Part shown: piece by piece, positions 45,566-53,380 of the stretch
Layout of the letters: every line of letters begins with the position of its first letter
Numbering within the stretch: position 1 is the first letter of the stretch
Origin: Nostoc sp. 'Peltigera membranacea cyanobiont' 210A
GTDB taxonomy: Bacteria; Cyanobacteriota; Cyanobacteriia; Cyanobacteriales; Nostocaceae
Direction: 5' to 3'
NCBI RefSeq assembly: GCF_002246015.1
Contig: NZ_NOLJ01000006.1
Span: 485,722-545,456 of the forward strand
Length of the DNA: 59,735 bases
Made by a program: the position numbers and the translations under genes
Notes under the pieces: generated by a model
Told to the model about the DNA's origin: nothing
What the model saw: only the letters and a program-made list of their open reading frames with translations
Database searches by the model: none

Positions 45566-46357
45566 CTCATGGGCAAGTAATTCCTTTCCTCCATGACTCT
45601 CTGGAGCATATTCTCCCTGACGGAAGAAGATATCCTGCCCTGTAGTAAAAGCACGAGCTTGGATAGATTGGTTGAGCTGGTCAGAGCGGTTATCTGTGTG
45701 GATTTTGACACTGCTGAAGTCAGTCCCAAAAGCTTGCTCCATTGGTTGGCGGATATCGTCTGAGAGTGGCTGTCCACTTCCCCGTTCCTGTTGGATTGAA
45801 GTTTCCAGGTTAGATGTGGCTGCAACTCCACCACCCTGACGTTGCAGCGAAATATTGGTATCTGCCAGAGATTTCATTTGTAATTCTTCTTCTTCCTCTG
45901 GCAATGCTTCCCGTTGTAGCGAAATATTGTTATCCGCCAGAGATTTCATTTGTAATTCTTCTTCTTCTTCCTCTGGCAATGCTTCCCGTTGTAGTGAAAT
46001 ATTGGTATCTGCCAGAGATTTCATTTGTAATTCTTCTTCTTCCTCTGGTAATGCTTCTCGTTGCACAGACTGTTTACTAACAGGCTCACTCATCGTCTGC
46101 ATCACCTGCTGTGCTACTTTATCAGCTTCCTGCTCGTAAACATCTCCTGGCTGGTTAACCGTGAGTTTTGTTTGGGGACGTAATGATATGCGACTAATGT
46201 CGTGCATTAGGGGTTTGTTAAGAGGTTGCACCAATGGAGCTGCTTGGGACGAAGCACGAGGGGAGTCTAAACCAAAACCACGTGTCGGTTGTTTGAGTGC
46301 AGGTATTGAGAAGGAAGCAGTGGTTGCTTTTTTGGGCTGACTTACGCGTTCTCTCAT
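45533..46357 (-). CDS. DUF4157 injection-system-associated protein, C-terminally truncated
   Basis: 274 residues. The N terminus (FSIPALKQPTRGFGLDSP) is shared with the second DUF4157 protein at 47.8-49.4 kb. Three copies of REALPEEEEELQMKSLAD-like acidic repeats follow (about 100-170). The DUF4157 domain (about 190-274) carries the zinc-metallopeptidase-like HELTH in LLAHELTHVVQQ. The protein ends right after this motif (QQNGR), where its paralogue goes on for about 250 residues. DUF4157 proteins of injection systems carry toxin or enzyme domains after this point, so the payload has been lost. ATG 46357 has AGGAGA upstream. The 3' end overlaps ntcB. Confidence 0.88.
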   Translation of the reverse strand: MRERVSQPKKATTASFSIPALKQPTRGFGLDSPRASSQAAPLVQPLNKPLMHDISRISLRPQTKLTVNQPGDVYEQEADKVAQQVMQTMSEPVSKQSVQREALPEEEEELQMKSLADTNISLQREALPEEEEEELQMKSLADNNISLQREALPEEEEELQMKSLADTNISLQRQGGGVAATSNLETSIQQERGSGQPLSDDIRQPMEQAFGTDFSSVKIHTDNRSDQLNQSIQARAFTTGQDIFFRQGEYAPESHGGKELLAHELTHVVQQNGR

Positions 46358-46420
46358 GTACTTCTCCTGATGCCCGATCAGTCGGTGGATAAATATCTAT
46401 GCTAGTTGATATCTTTAATT

Positions 46421-46470
46421 AGAGTACAGCGATCGCACTTTTAATACAATTTATCGAAAGTCTAAATTTT
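46421..46470 (-). promoter_or_regulatory. Conserved upstream region shared by the two DUF4157 genes (copy 1)
   Basis: About 50 bp (AGAGTACAGCGATCGCACTT to TATCGAAAGTCTAAATTT) is nearly repeated at 49468-49516 upstream of the second DUF4157 gene, at a similar distance from the start codon. Either a shared promoter/operator or simply the edge of a segmental duplication. Confidence 0.6.
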
Positions 46471-46503
46471 CGGCAACCCCATTTTTATATCGGGTATAGT
46501 ATC

Positions 46504-46786
46504 GGGCGATGTCTACGACGGGCTACGCCTACGCATTTCAAGAGGTGTAGGGTGGGCAAATTTTGATAATTTGACAATTTGATGTCCATTTACTCAACTT
46601 AAAAGAGATGCGATCGCTCGCACGTTTTCGCACTCTACAAGATTGGCGATGCCTGCGGCGGGCTGCGCCTACGCATTTTATCAACAATCATACATGGGCG
46701 ATGTCTACGACGGGCTTTGCCTATGCAACACTATTCAGACAGTCGCTACAATAAAGCCGATACCTGCGGCGGGCTGCGCCTACGCA
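46504..46786. repeat. Four copies of a GC-rich palindromic repeat
   Basis: Four copies (46504-46535, 46645-46675, 46696-46727, 46756-46786) of GGCGATGCCTGCGGCGGGC followed by TGCGCCTACGCA, with variation. All have the same orientation. No coding content. They fill the 462-bp spacer upstream of the DUF4157 gene. Confidence 0.85.
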
Positions 46787-46819
46787 CTAAAATGTTAAGT
46801 AAATCAGAAAACGTTAACA

Positions 46820-47240
46820 ATGGCAGCTAAAGATAAATTTCATGCTGTAGTTAGAATTGCTTTAGAAAAGGAGCAGTGGAAGATAACCGATGATCCTCTG
46901 CGACTAGAAGTTGGCGGAACTAAGTTTGAAATAGATTTAGGTGCAGAGCAACTGTTAGCGGCAGAGCGGGGTGAAGAAAAAATTGCAGTTGAGATTAAAA
47001 CGTTCCTGAGTGATTCACCACTAACAGATTATCACGCTGCGTTAGGACAGTTTTTGAATTATCGGCTTGCCTTAGAAATCAATCAGCGATCCAAATCGCA
47101 TTCTTTATTTGGCAGTGCCTATAAGTGTTTATGAAGCTTTTTTCAAGCGGGAATTTGCCCAAATATCTGTAGAGAGATATCAGATTAAACAAATTATTTA
47201 TGACCCAATTCAAGAGGTAATTGTACAATGGATACCCTAG
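46820..47240 (+). pseudogene. xisH: XisH, frameshifted
   Basis: The first frame matches XisH (AAKDKFHAVVRIALEKEQW, ADP-free IDLGAEQLLAAERGEEKIAV, VEIKTFLSDSPLTDYHAALG) and stops at 47134 with a wrong tail. From about 47090 another frame continues DPNRILYLAVPISVYEAFFK and IIYDPIQEVIVQWIP to TAG 47238-47240, overlapping xisI by 13 bp as normal. One extra base in ATCAGCGATCC explains it. XisH/XisI were first described as factors controlling excision of the fdxN element in Anabaena; XisH has an endonuclease-like fold. Here XisH is probably inactive unless the base is an error. Confidence 0.85.
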
Positions 47241-47563
47241 AGTTTAATCGCCATATCATTCAGTCGTTATTGACGACTTATGCTGCTATCCCAATAGCGA
47301 ATGGTCAGATTGATTGTTACACTGTTTTTGATATAAAACAAGACCATTACATGGTTATGAATGTGGGATGGGATGGTCATCGGCGAGTCTATGGTTGTGT
47401 TTTACATTTGGATATTAAACAAGGAAAAATTTCGATTGAGCAGAATATGACGGAAATGAGAGTGGCTCAAGAACTTGTAGAGCAAGGGGTTCCAAAAGAT
47501 GATATTGTTCTAGGATTTCAATCTCCTCAAATGCGGGAATATACGGGCTATGGAGTTTTTTAA
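47228..47563 (+). CDS. xisI: XisI, fdxN element excision controlling factor
   Basis: 111 residues. QSLLTTYAAIPIANGQIDCY, VFDIKQDHYMVMNVGWDGHR and GVPKDDIVLGFQSPQMREYT are the conserved XisI blocks, and the length is normal. XisI is the usual partner of XisH and the two genes overlap. There is no fdxN element or heterocyst excision recombinase in sight, and such pairs occur in many copies in Nostoc genomes. The pair lies between two DUF4157 genes and looks inserted. Confidence 0.92.
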   Translation: MDTLEFNRHIIQSLLTTYAAIPIANGQIDCYTVFDIKQDHYMVMNVGWDGHRRVYGCVLHLDIKQGKISIEQNMTEMRVAQELVEQGVPKDDIVLGFQSPQMREYTGYGVF

Positions 47564-47611
47564 CGACAACATCGCGATCGCACTAACGCACTGCACCAGA
47601 TTCCAATTCTT

Positions 47612-47817
47612 CTAAATATCCCAAATACTGTTAAGCACTTCTGGAACTTCAATCATTCCCCAATTTTGCAGATAAACACCTTGCTGGATAAACCAATGAA
47701 TAATTGAAAATTGCCAATTCTGTGGAGTCAGACATAATTGATGCCGCACAGGATTGTAATGAATATAATCGCAATGTTTGGCAAAATCTCTATCGTTCCG
47801 AATCAGATGTTCCCAAA
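47612..47817 (-). pseudogene. REP-associated (IS200-like, Y1) transposase remnant
   Basis: On the minus strand FWEHLIRNDRDFAKHCDYIH, then YNPVRHQLCLTPQNWQFSII and FIQQGVYLQNWGM match the C-terminal half of REP-associated tyrosine transposases (RAYT). The catalytic HUH part at the N terminus is missing and an in-frame stop precedes the fragment at 47818-47820. The fragment ends at TAG 47612. It lies directly behind the DUF4157 gene stop. Confidence 0.8.
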
Positions 47818-47829
47818 ATCACTGCTATA

Positions 47830-49407
47830 TTATACGGTTTCTGCAACTTCTACAGCACTTTGTGCAGATTGCGTCAAATTTTGCAACCATTGCTGAGTAG
47901 TCTCTGCCTTCAAATCCCTAAAAGATGCTTCATCATTTGCCATATTTTGTCCTGGCTCCCTGTTAACCCCTAACCCTTGTGAGAAGGATGCTTTGGTTAC
48001 TTCCAGAGTTCCTTTTATTCTACTTTCATTTCTAGGTAAAGGATTTGAGATGTCCAAATCTATACTTACTTGAGTTTCTGCATTTCTCAGAGTGATATGG
48101 GGAGTTGGCTCACTTTCAGCAGATATTCCTCCTGCCCATTCCAGAATAGAGTGTATCATGTATTGAGTACCTCCTGGAGAGCGCCAGTATATATTATCCG
48201 AAATCCATGCCCTTCCTTGAAAAACAACATTATCGAGTCTTTTTCGGAACCACAGTTTTCCCCCTCCAAAATATTCCGGTAGCCTGACAGAAAAATCATT
48301 TCTGACTCGCATAAATTCTGGTAATTTGTTCTCTTCAACTGGAGCGGTTTCAATAGGTATCTTTTTGTACATAGCTTTTTTTACTGTATCTAAATTTAGT
48401 CTCCCTCCCTTGTCATCATCAAAATGGCCTGTGTCATTCCAATACATAAGTCGCTTTGTATGGGCACCTCCAACTTCACCCAATGCATCTCTATTTTGAT
48501 CAATGACGTTTAATACAGCGCTAATTTGCCGAGCCCGTTGTATTACTTGATGCTGTTGAACTGATGGTGATGGCGGTTGCAGGGTGTTAAAGAGGGATCG
48601 CTGCACCGCTCCCCCATTCTGCTGTACAACATGGGTCAACTCATGCGCCAACAACTCTTGACCGCCCCGACTTCCAGGATTATATTCACCCTGCCGAAAG
48701 AACACATCCTGTCCCGTGGTGAAAGCACGCGCCTGAATTGACCGATTCAACTGGTCAGATTGACCATCCGTGTGAACCTTCACCCCACTGAAATCTGCGC
48801 CAAACGCCTGTTCCATCGGTTCGCGGATGTTGTCTGCCATCACTTGTCCACCCCCCCGTGCTTGGTTGATGGACGCTTCCAAGTCTGGCGCAGCAGCCAT
48901 CCCAGCCTCACCCTGACGCTGCACCATCGATTTCATCTGCAATTCTTCCTCATCCTCTGGCAATGCTTCTCGTTGCAGTGTGCTATTGTCCAGAGATTTC
49001 ATCTGTAATTCTTCCTCATCCTCTGGCAATGCTTCTCGTTGCACCACTGGCGTGATGGAATTTGCCAGAGGTTTCATCTGCAATTCTTCCTCATCCTCTG
49101 GTAATGCTTCTCGTTGGATAGACTGGCGATTTACAGGTTGCGCCATTGTCTGCATTACCTGCTGTGCAACGCTATCAGCTTCCTGTTCGTAAATGTCTCC
49201 AGGCTGGCTAATTGATAGTTTTGCTTGGGTACGCAGTGGTATGCGACTGATATCGTGAGTAACTGGTTGATGGAGTGGTTCTATTTCAGGAACCGCTTGG
49301 CGTGAAATTGCTGACGACTCTAAACCAAAGCCGCGTGTCGGGTGTTTCAAGGATGGGATTGAGAAGCCTGTAGTAGTTTTTTTCTCTCGGCTGACGTGTT
49401 CTCTCAT
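47830..49407 (-). CDS. DUF4157 injection-system effector candidate with unassigned C-terminal domain
   Basis: 525 residues from ATG 49407, which has AGGAAAAG upstream. N terminus as in the paralogue (GFSIPSLKHPTRGFGLESS), then three REALPEDEEELQMKSL-like acidic repeats (about 97-165), then the DUF4157 domain with HELTH (LLAHELTHVVQQNGG). After it comes a region of about 250 residues that I do not recognise (AHTKRLMYWNDTGHFDDDKG, RVRNDFSVRLPEYFGGGKLW, TQYMIHSILEWAGGISAESE). DUF4157 domains mark cargo of extracellular contractile injection systems, so this part is the probable payload. Divergent from the tube and baseplate genes. Confidence 0.85.
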   Translation of the reverse strand: MREHVSREKKTTTGFSIPSLKHPTRGFGLESSAISRQAVPEIEPLHQPVTHDISRIPLRTQAKLSISQPGDIYEQEADSVAQQVMQTMAQPVNRQSIQREALPEDEEELQMKPLANSITPVVQREALPEDEEELQMKSLDNSTLQREALPEDEEELQMKSMVQRQGEAGMAAAPDLEASINQARGGGQVMADNIREPMEQAFGADFSGVKVHTDGQSDQLNRSIQARAFTTGQDVFFRQGEYNPGSRGGQELLAHELTHVVQQNGGAVQRSLFNTLQPPSPSVQQHQVIQRARQISAVLNVIDQNRDALGEVGGAHTKRLMYWNDTGHFDDDKGGRLNLDTVKKAMYKKIPIETAPVEENKLPEFMRVRNDFSVRLPEYFGGGKLWFRKRLDNVVFQGRAWISDNIYWRSPGGTQYMIHSILEWAGGISAESEPTPHITLRNAETQVSIDLDISNPLPRNESRIKGTLEVTKASFSQGLGVNREPGQNMANDEASFRDLKAETTQQWLQNLTQSAQSAVEVAETV

Positions 49408-49467
49408 TTTCTTTTCCTGGTTGCCCAAGCAGTAGCTAGATGAATATTTTCCTGTTACTCACAATCT

Positions 49468-49516
49468 AGAGTACTGCGATCGCACTCACAACACAATTTG
49501 TCGAAAGTCTAAATTT
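49468..49516 (-). promoter_or_regulatory. Conserved upstream region shared by the two DUF4157 genes (copy 2)
   Basis: Second copy of the element at 46421-46470 (AGAGTACTGCGATCGCACTC to TGTCGAAAGTCTAAATTT). It lies in the 194-bp divergent spacer between the effector-type gene and the 79-residue gene that starts the injection-system run. Confidence 0.55.
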
Positions 49517-49601
49517 AGGTAAAAACTTAAGTTCGACTTTTGGCTACTTTTGATTCTGATGCAGTACCTTTAGCCTGGATTTAGGGAGAGTTTTTTTATT
49601 T

Positions 49602-49841
49602 ATGGATTCAAATCAGCAACAAAATTTTTTCACATTCGATGGAGATGTTGGCGGTGCTGCTGGATACGCCGGGGTTTCAGTGACTTCTAATGCTAGCAAG
49701 GCGGCTAAAACGGCAAGTAAATATCTCAACGACTCACTGCTGCTGAACGAACTCACAGAGCGCGTATATAAACTTTTACTAGAAGACCTGCGATCGCAGC
49801 GTGAAAGGCTAGGTAATTATAATTCTCAAAGGTGGTTGTGA
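49602..49841 (+). CDS. Small injection-system-associated protein, 79 aa
   Basis: First gene of the plus-strand injection-system run. The N-terminal half is Gly/Ala/Ser-rich (FTFDGDVGGAAGYAGVSVTS), the C-terminal half a charged helix ending LTERVYKLLLEDLRSQRERL then GNYNSQRWL. This end resembles the C terminus of the 984-residue protein (LAREVYSRLRQRIEIERERH then GGSSGRLPW). The stop codon overlaps the next start (TGATG), pointing to translational coupling with the tube gene. No known domain. Confidence 0.75.
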   Translation: MDSNQQQNFFTFDGDVGGAAGYAGVSVTSNASKAAKTASKYLNDSLLLNELTERVYKLLLEDLRSQRERLGNYNSQRWL

Positions 49842-50365
49842 TGGCTACAGGCGCTAATAACGGCAACATTACTCACGAATTAAATTATGTTACTACTAAT
49901 CGTTTCTATGTAGAAATAGACAGTTCTATTGCTGCATCTTTTGCGGAATGTACAGGATTAAGTATTCAAATTAAGAAAAATGTTTTTCAGGAAGGTGGTG
50001 TCAACGACCAACAAAGAATTTATTTAGGTCATACAGAATTTGCAGACATAACTCTTAAACGTGGAGTTACCGACCATCCAGGTTTTTGGAACTGGATGAA
50101 TGCAGTTTTTGATGAACAAAAGAAAACATCTCGACGCAATGTCAATATTCTGATTTTCAATCAAGCTGGTGAAACGATGATGAGTTGGACTTTGATTGGT
50201 GCTATTCCTATAACCTGGAAAACACCTGCACTCCAAGCAGATGGTAAGGCTGTTGCCATTGAAGAATTAACTTTAGCTTATGAAGGCTTACAAGTTGCAA
50301 GGTCTACAGGAGGAGGCACTTCTGTACAACGGAATCAAAAAAGTGGATATTTCGTTTCTAGCTAA
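49841..50365 (+). CDS. Contractile injection system inner tube protein (T4 gp19/Afp1-5 type)
   Basis: 174 residues. TTNRFYVEIDSSIAASFAEC, TGLSIQIKKNVFQEGGVNDQ, FADITLKRGVTDHPGFWNWM and PITWKTPALQADGKAVAIEE are typical of the tail-tube family (phage tail gp19-like). It forms hexameric rings of the inner tube; since it lies next to the spike and baseplate genes, it may be the baseplate-proximal tube subunit (Afp5 position). ATG 49841 is chosen because AAAGGTGG lies just upstream and the stop of the preceding gene overlaps it. The frame is open from GTG 49832. Confidence 0.92.
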   Translation: MATGANNGNITHELNYVTTNRFYVEIDSSIAASFAECTGLSIQIKKNVFQEGGVNDQQRIYLGHTEFADITLKRGVTDHPGFWNWMNAVFDEQKKTSRRNVNILIFNQAGETMMSWTLIGAIPITWKTPALQADGKAVAIEELTLAYEGLQVARSTGGGTSVQRNQKSGYFVSS

Positions 50366-50388
50366 TTGGCTATTTTTCAACGATAACT

Positions 50389-53343
50389 ATGCAAATTATT
50401 CAATCTCCACTAGGAAACAATATTCATCCCCTTGGGGTAATATCATCTTTATCTACTTCTGATAGAATGATATTGAAAAAAAAGTCTCATTCTCTGCATT
50501 CACGAAGTAATTTTCTTAGTCCCATACAAACTAAACTACCATTAGTTACATCCTCTAAATTTTTCTTATCTCGTGAACATGAACCATCGATACAACCGTT
50601 AATAGGTTGGGATAGTTGGGACAATCAAGATATAAATAGTGATTTGCCATTACTTGAATCTGATTTTTTTGATTCAATAGCTCTACCCGAAAATAGTCAT
50701 GTTAATACTAGTGAAATAGTAAAAGACAGTATTCCAGAGATACTGCCAAATCGGATTGATAAAAAAACGAGTGATGATACCTCGCAACAACTAAATATTA
50801 AAAGTAAATCTAAATCAAAAAAAATAAATAAATCTCAAAAGCCACTTGAGAAAAAATCAAAATCCAAATCTAAAAAAGCAGTCAAATCATCTGTGGCTAA
50901 GAATAGTGTTCAAAGCGATGTTAATATTAATAGTCATGAAAATAGCTTATTAACATCAGATGAACCTCTGTCTGTTGAGGCTAATTTGGAAATACCCACA
51001 TTGCAACTAGATAATGCTGTCGTTGATAATTCTCTAGTTTTGCCGTCAGCGCTTACCTCACCCGATCTTGATGATGCACCTACTTTAACCCATCCTTTGG
51101 CGAATGATGAAAATACTGTAGGGGCGCATATTGCTGTACCTAATTCTGAGTCTTCAGTTGCAAAAAGCTTTATTGCAATACAACAAGAAATTGATTCCAA
51201 TGTTTCAAGTGAATCTCCAGCGAGTATACCTGTTCAGTTAACACCTACCTCAGCCGATATTGAAGATGCACCTAGTTTATTCAGAAACTCTGATAATAAT
51301 GAAGGGTTAGTAATTTCAGAGTCACAGTCTGCTATGGTGGTTAATGTCTCAGATATCTCAGCAAATCTGACTTCACTACAACGTGACAACTATCTTGAGA
51401 GTACTAATAGCGAGTTTACAGAAAGTCAGCCCATTTTAGTACCACCTGAGATTGTTGAAACACCAATAATTACTCCTACATCATCTGAAATTGGTGAAAC
51501 TGCGATCGCACCACTTACCGCCATATCGCCTGAGATTGGTGAAATACCAACAATTAGCGCCATATCGCCTGAGATTGGTGAAACTGCGATCGCACCACTT
51601 ACCGCCACATCATCTGAAATTGGTGAAATACCAACAATTAGTACAATATCGCCTGAAATTGGTGAAACTGCGATCGCACCACTTCTGGCTACATCACCTG
51701 AGATTGGTGAAACACCAATAATTACCGCCACATCACCTGAGATTGGTAAAACTGCGATCGCACCACTTTTCGCCACATCAATTGTTGAAACACCAATAAT
51801 TACTCCGACATCATCTGAAATTGGTGAAACTGCGATCGCACCACTTTTCGCCACATCATCTGAGATTGTTGAAATACCAACAATTAGTACAATATCGCCT
51901 GAAATTGTTGAAACTGCGATCGCACCACTTACCGCCACATCATCTGAGATTGTTGAAATACCAACAATTAGTACAATATCGCCTGAGATTGGTGAAACTG
52001 CGATCGCGCCACTTACCGCCACATCATCTGAGATTGTTGAAATACCAACAATTAGTACAATATCGCCTGAGAATTTTGAAACTGCGATCGCACCACTTAC
52101 CGCCACATCATCTGAGATTTCTGAAATACCAATAATTACTCCTACATCACCTGAGATTAGTGAAACTGCGATCGCACCACTTACCGCCATATCACCTGAG
52201 ATTTCTGAAACACCAATAATTACCGCTACATCATCAGAGATTGGTGAAACTGCGAGTATTTTGAGGGAAATTATTGACAATGAACAAATAGTAGAATCAG
52301 AATTTCCCTGTGCGGTAACAAAAGAAGAACATCCTGAAATATCAACCTTTGTTGATACCTCAGATAATCTCACGTCCGCACAAAATGAGGTAAATACATT
52401 ACCTCAAGTTGAGCAAAATGCGATCGCAGAAAATTTGCCAGCACCTAAAGGTTATGCTACTGGTGGTCATGTCATAGACTCCCACGTTGAAAATCGTCAG
52501 CAGATAGCACCCTCAGATACAGTACCTGCAATGCTTACGCCTGGGGAGTTTGTGATTAATACCAGGGATGCACAGAAGAATTTACCTCTACTACACCACA
52601 TCAACACTGGTGGAATACCGCACGATATTATCCTTCCAAGTTTACAGACACCCAATCCTCAAGAACCAGAAGAAGAAACTTCTCCAGAGACTCCGACTAA
52701 AGTCGATTCTTTTTCACACACTTCATTACAACTAAAAAGCGCTGAGACTGATTCACCAGAGATATCCAATTCTTTACTTCCTTCTTCCTTGGGGTTGAAT
52801 ATTAGTAAACAGAAACTTTCTATTCTCAATTCTCCAGAGATTCATACCCTTCACAATGAAACAATTGATGTAGGTGAATCCTCACCCCAATACTCATCAC
52901 CTCCCATGATTTTCCGAAAAGCAAATTCTACCACTAAGACATCTTCCCAATGGTCAAATACACCTTCTCAATGGTCAAGTGTGGAAGATTTACTAAATGG
53001 AAATGATGATGAATTCACTAGCTTTGATTTTAATGATGGAGAATCTAATAGCCAAAATTATGAATTTTCTCATGTTTCAGAATCACCACAAGTTTTTGCT
53101 AAACACCTTCTTTCAGCTAGAGGCTTTGCTAATGGTGGAGAAGTCACTCCACCCGACATATCTAGAGAAATAGCACCAGTAACTGAGACTATAGAGAGCG
53201 CATCTTCATTTTCTCAAGAAGATGATAAAGATGATACAGCCGATCTTGAAGCTCTAGCTCGTGAAGTTTATAGCAGATTACGACAACGGATAGAAATTGA
53301 GCGAGAACGTCATGGTGGTTCCTCTGGTAGATTACCTTGGTAA
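50389..53343 (+). CDS. Large repeat protein with tape-measure-like motif, injection-system associated
   Basis: 984 residues. Residues 1-350 are Ser/Asp/Glu-rich with a Lys-rich patch at about 139-170 (KSKSKSKKINKS, KKSKSKSKKAVKSS). Residues about 350-625 are 28-residue repeats of the type SEIGETAIAPLTATS and EIPTISTISPEIG. At about 687-741 there is a segment like the C-terminal motif of phage tape-measure proteins (GYATGGHV, SDTVPAMLTPGEFVINTRDA, HHINTGG). A weaker second copy, RGFANGGEVTPPD, is at about 909. The C terminus has the charged motif shared with the 79-residue protein. It sits between tube and Cis7-type genes, where Afp has the tiny Afp6. It may set or stabilise tube length or hold cargo; that is inference. 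Confidence 0.8.
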   Translation: MQIIQSPLGNNIHPLGVISSLSTSDRMILKKKSHSLHSRSNFLSPIQTKLPLVTSSKFFLSREHEPSIQPLIGWDSWDNQDINSDLPLLESDFFDSIALPENSHVNTSEIVKDSIPEILPNRIDKKTSDDTSQQLNIKSKSKSKKINKSQKPLEKKSKSKSKKAVKSSVAKNSVQSDVNINSHENSLLTSDEPLSVEANLEIPTLQLDNAVVDNSLVLPSALTSPDLDDAPTLTHPLANDENTVGAHIAVPNSESSVAKSFIAIQQEIDSNVSSESPASIPVQLTPTSADIEDAPSLFRNSDNNEGLVISESQSAMVVNVSDISANLTSLQRDNYLESTNSEFTESQPILVPPEIVETPIITPTSSEIGETAIAPLTAISPEIGEIPTISAISPEIGETAIAPLTATSSEIGEIPTISTISPEIGETAIAPLLATSPEIGETPIITATSPEIGKTAIAPLFATSIVETPIITPTSSEIGETAIAPLFATSSEIVEIPTISTISPEIVETAIAPLTATSSEIVEIPTISTISPEIGETAIAPLTATSSEIVEIPTISTISPENFETAIAPLTATSSEISEIPIITPTSPEISETAIAPLTAISPEISETPIITATSSEIGETASILREIIDNEQIVESEFPCAVTKEEHPEISTFVDTSDNLTSAQNEVNTLPQVEQNAIAENLPAPKGYATGGHVIDSHVENRQQIAPSDTVPAMLTPGEFVINTRDAQKNLPLLHHINTGGIPHDIILPSLQTPNPQEPEEETSPETPTKVDSFSHTSLQLKSAETDSPEISNSLLPSSLGLNISKQKLSILNSPEIHTLHNETIDVGESSPQYSSPPMIFRKANSTTKTSSQWSNTPSQWSSVEDLLNGNDDEFTSFDFNDGESNSQNYEFSHVSESPQVFAKHLLSARGFANGGEVTPPDISREIAPVTETIESASSFSQEDDKDDTADLEALAREVYSRLRQRIEIERERHGGSSGRLPW
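51502..52175 (+). repeat. 84-bp tandem repeats with phased HIP1 octamers
   Basis: Nine GCGATCGC octamers at 51502, 51586, 51670, 51754, 51832, 51916, 52000, 52084 and 52168, spaced 84 bp except one step of 78 bp. A tenth, broken copy lies at about 52252. Each sits in the same codons (ACTGCGATCGCACCACTT, Thr-Ala-Ile-Ala-Pro-Leu). The antisense open frame at 51426-52373 is a consequence of the repeats. Confidence 0.92.
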
Positions 53344-53380
53344 ATTTGTATTCAATAATTAATTTTAGGAGAAGACTCAA

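Noticed and set aside
46820..47563. Active fdxN-type excision element at the xisH/xisI genes
   Set aside because: No large serine recombinase (XisF), no nif/fdxN sequence and no attachment repeats are visible; XisH is broken.
51426..52373. 315-residue antisense frame within the 984-residue gene
   Set aside because: Open only because of the in-frame 84-bp repeats; the plus-strand frame is part of an injection-system run.
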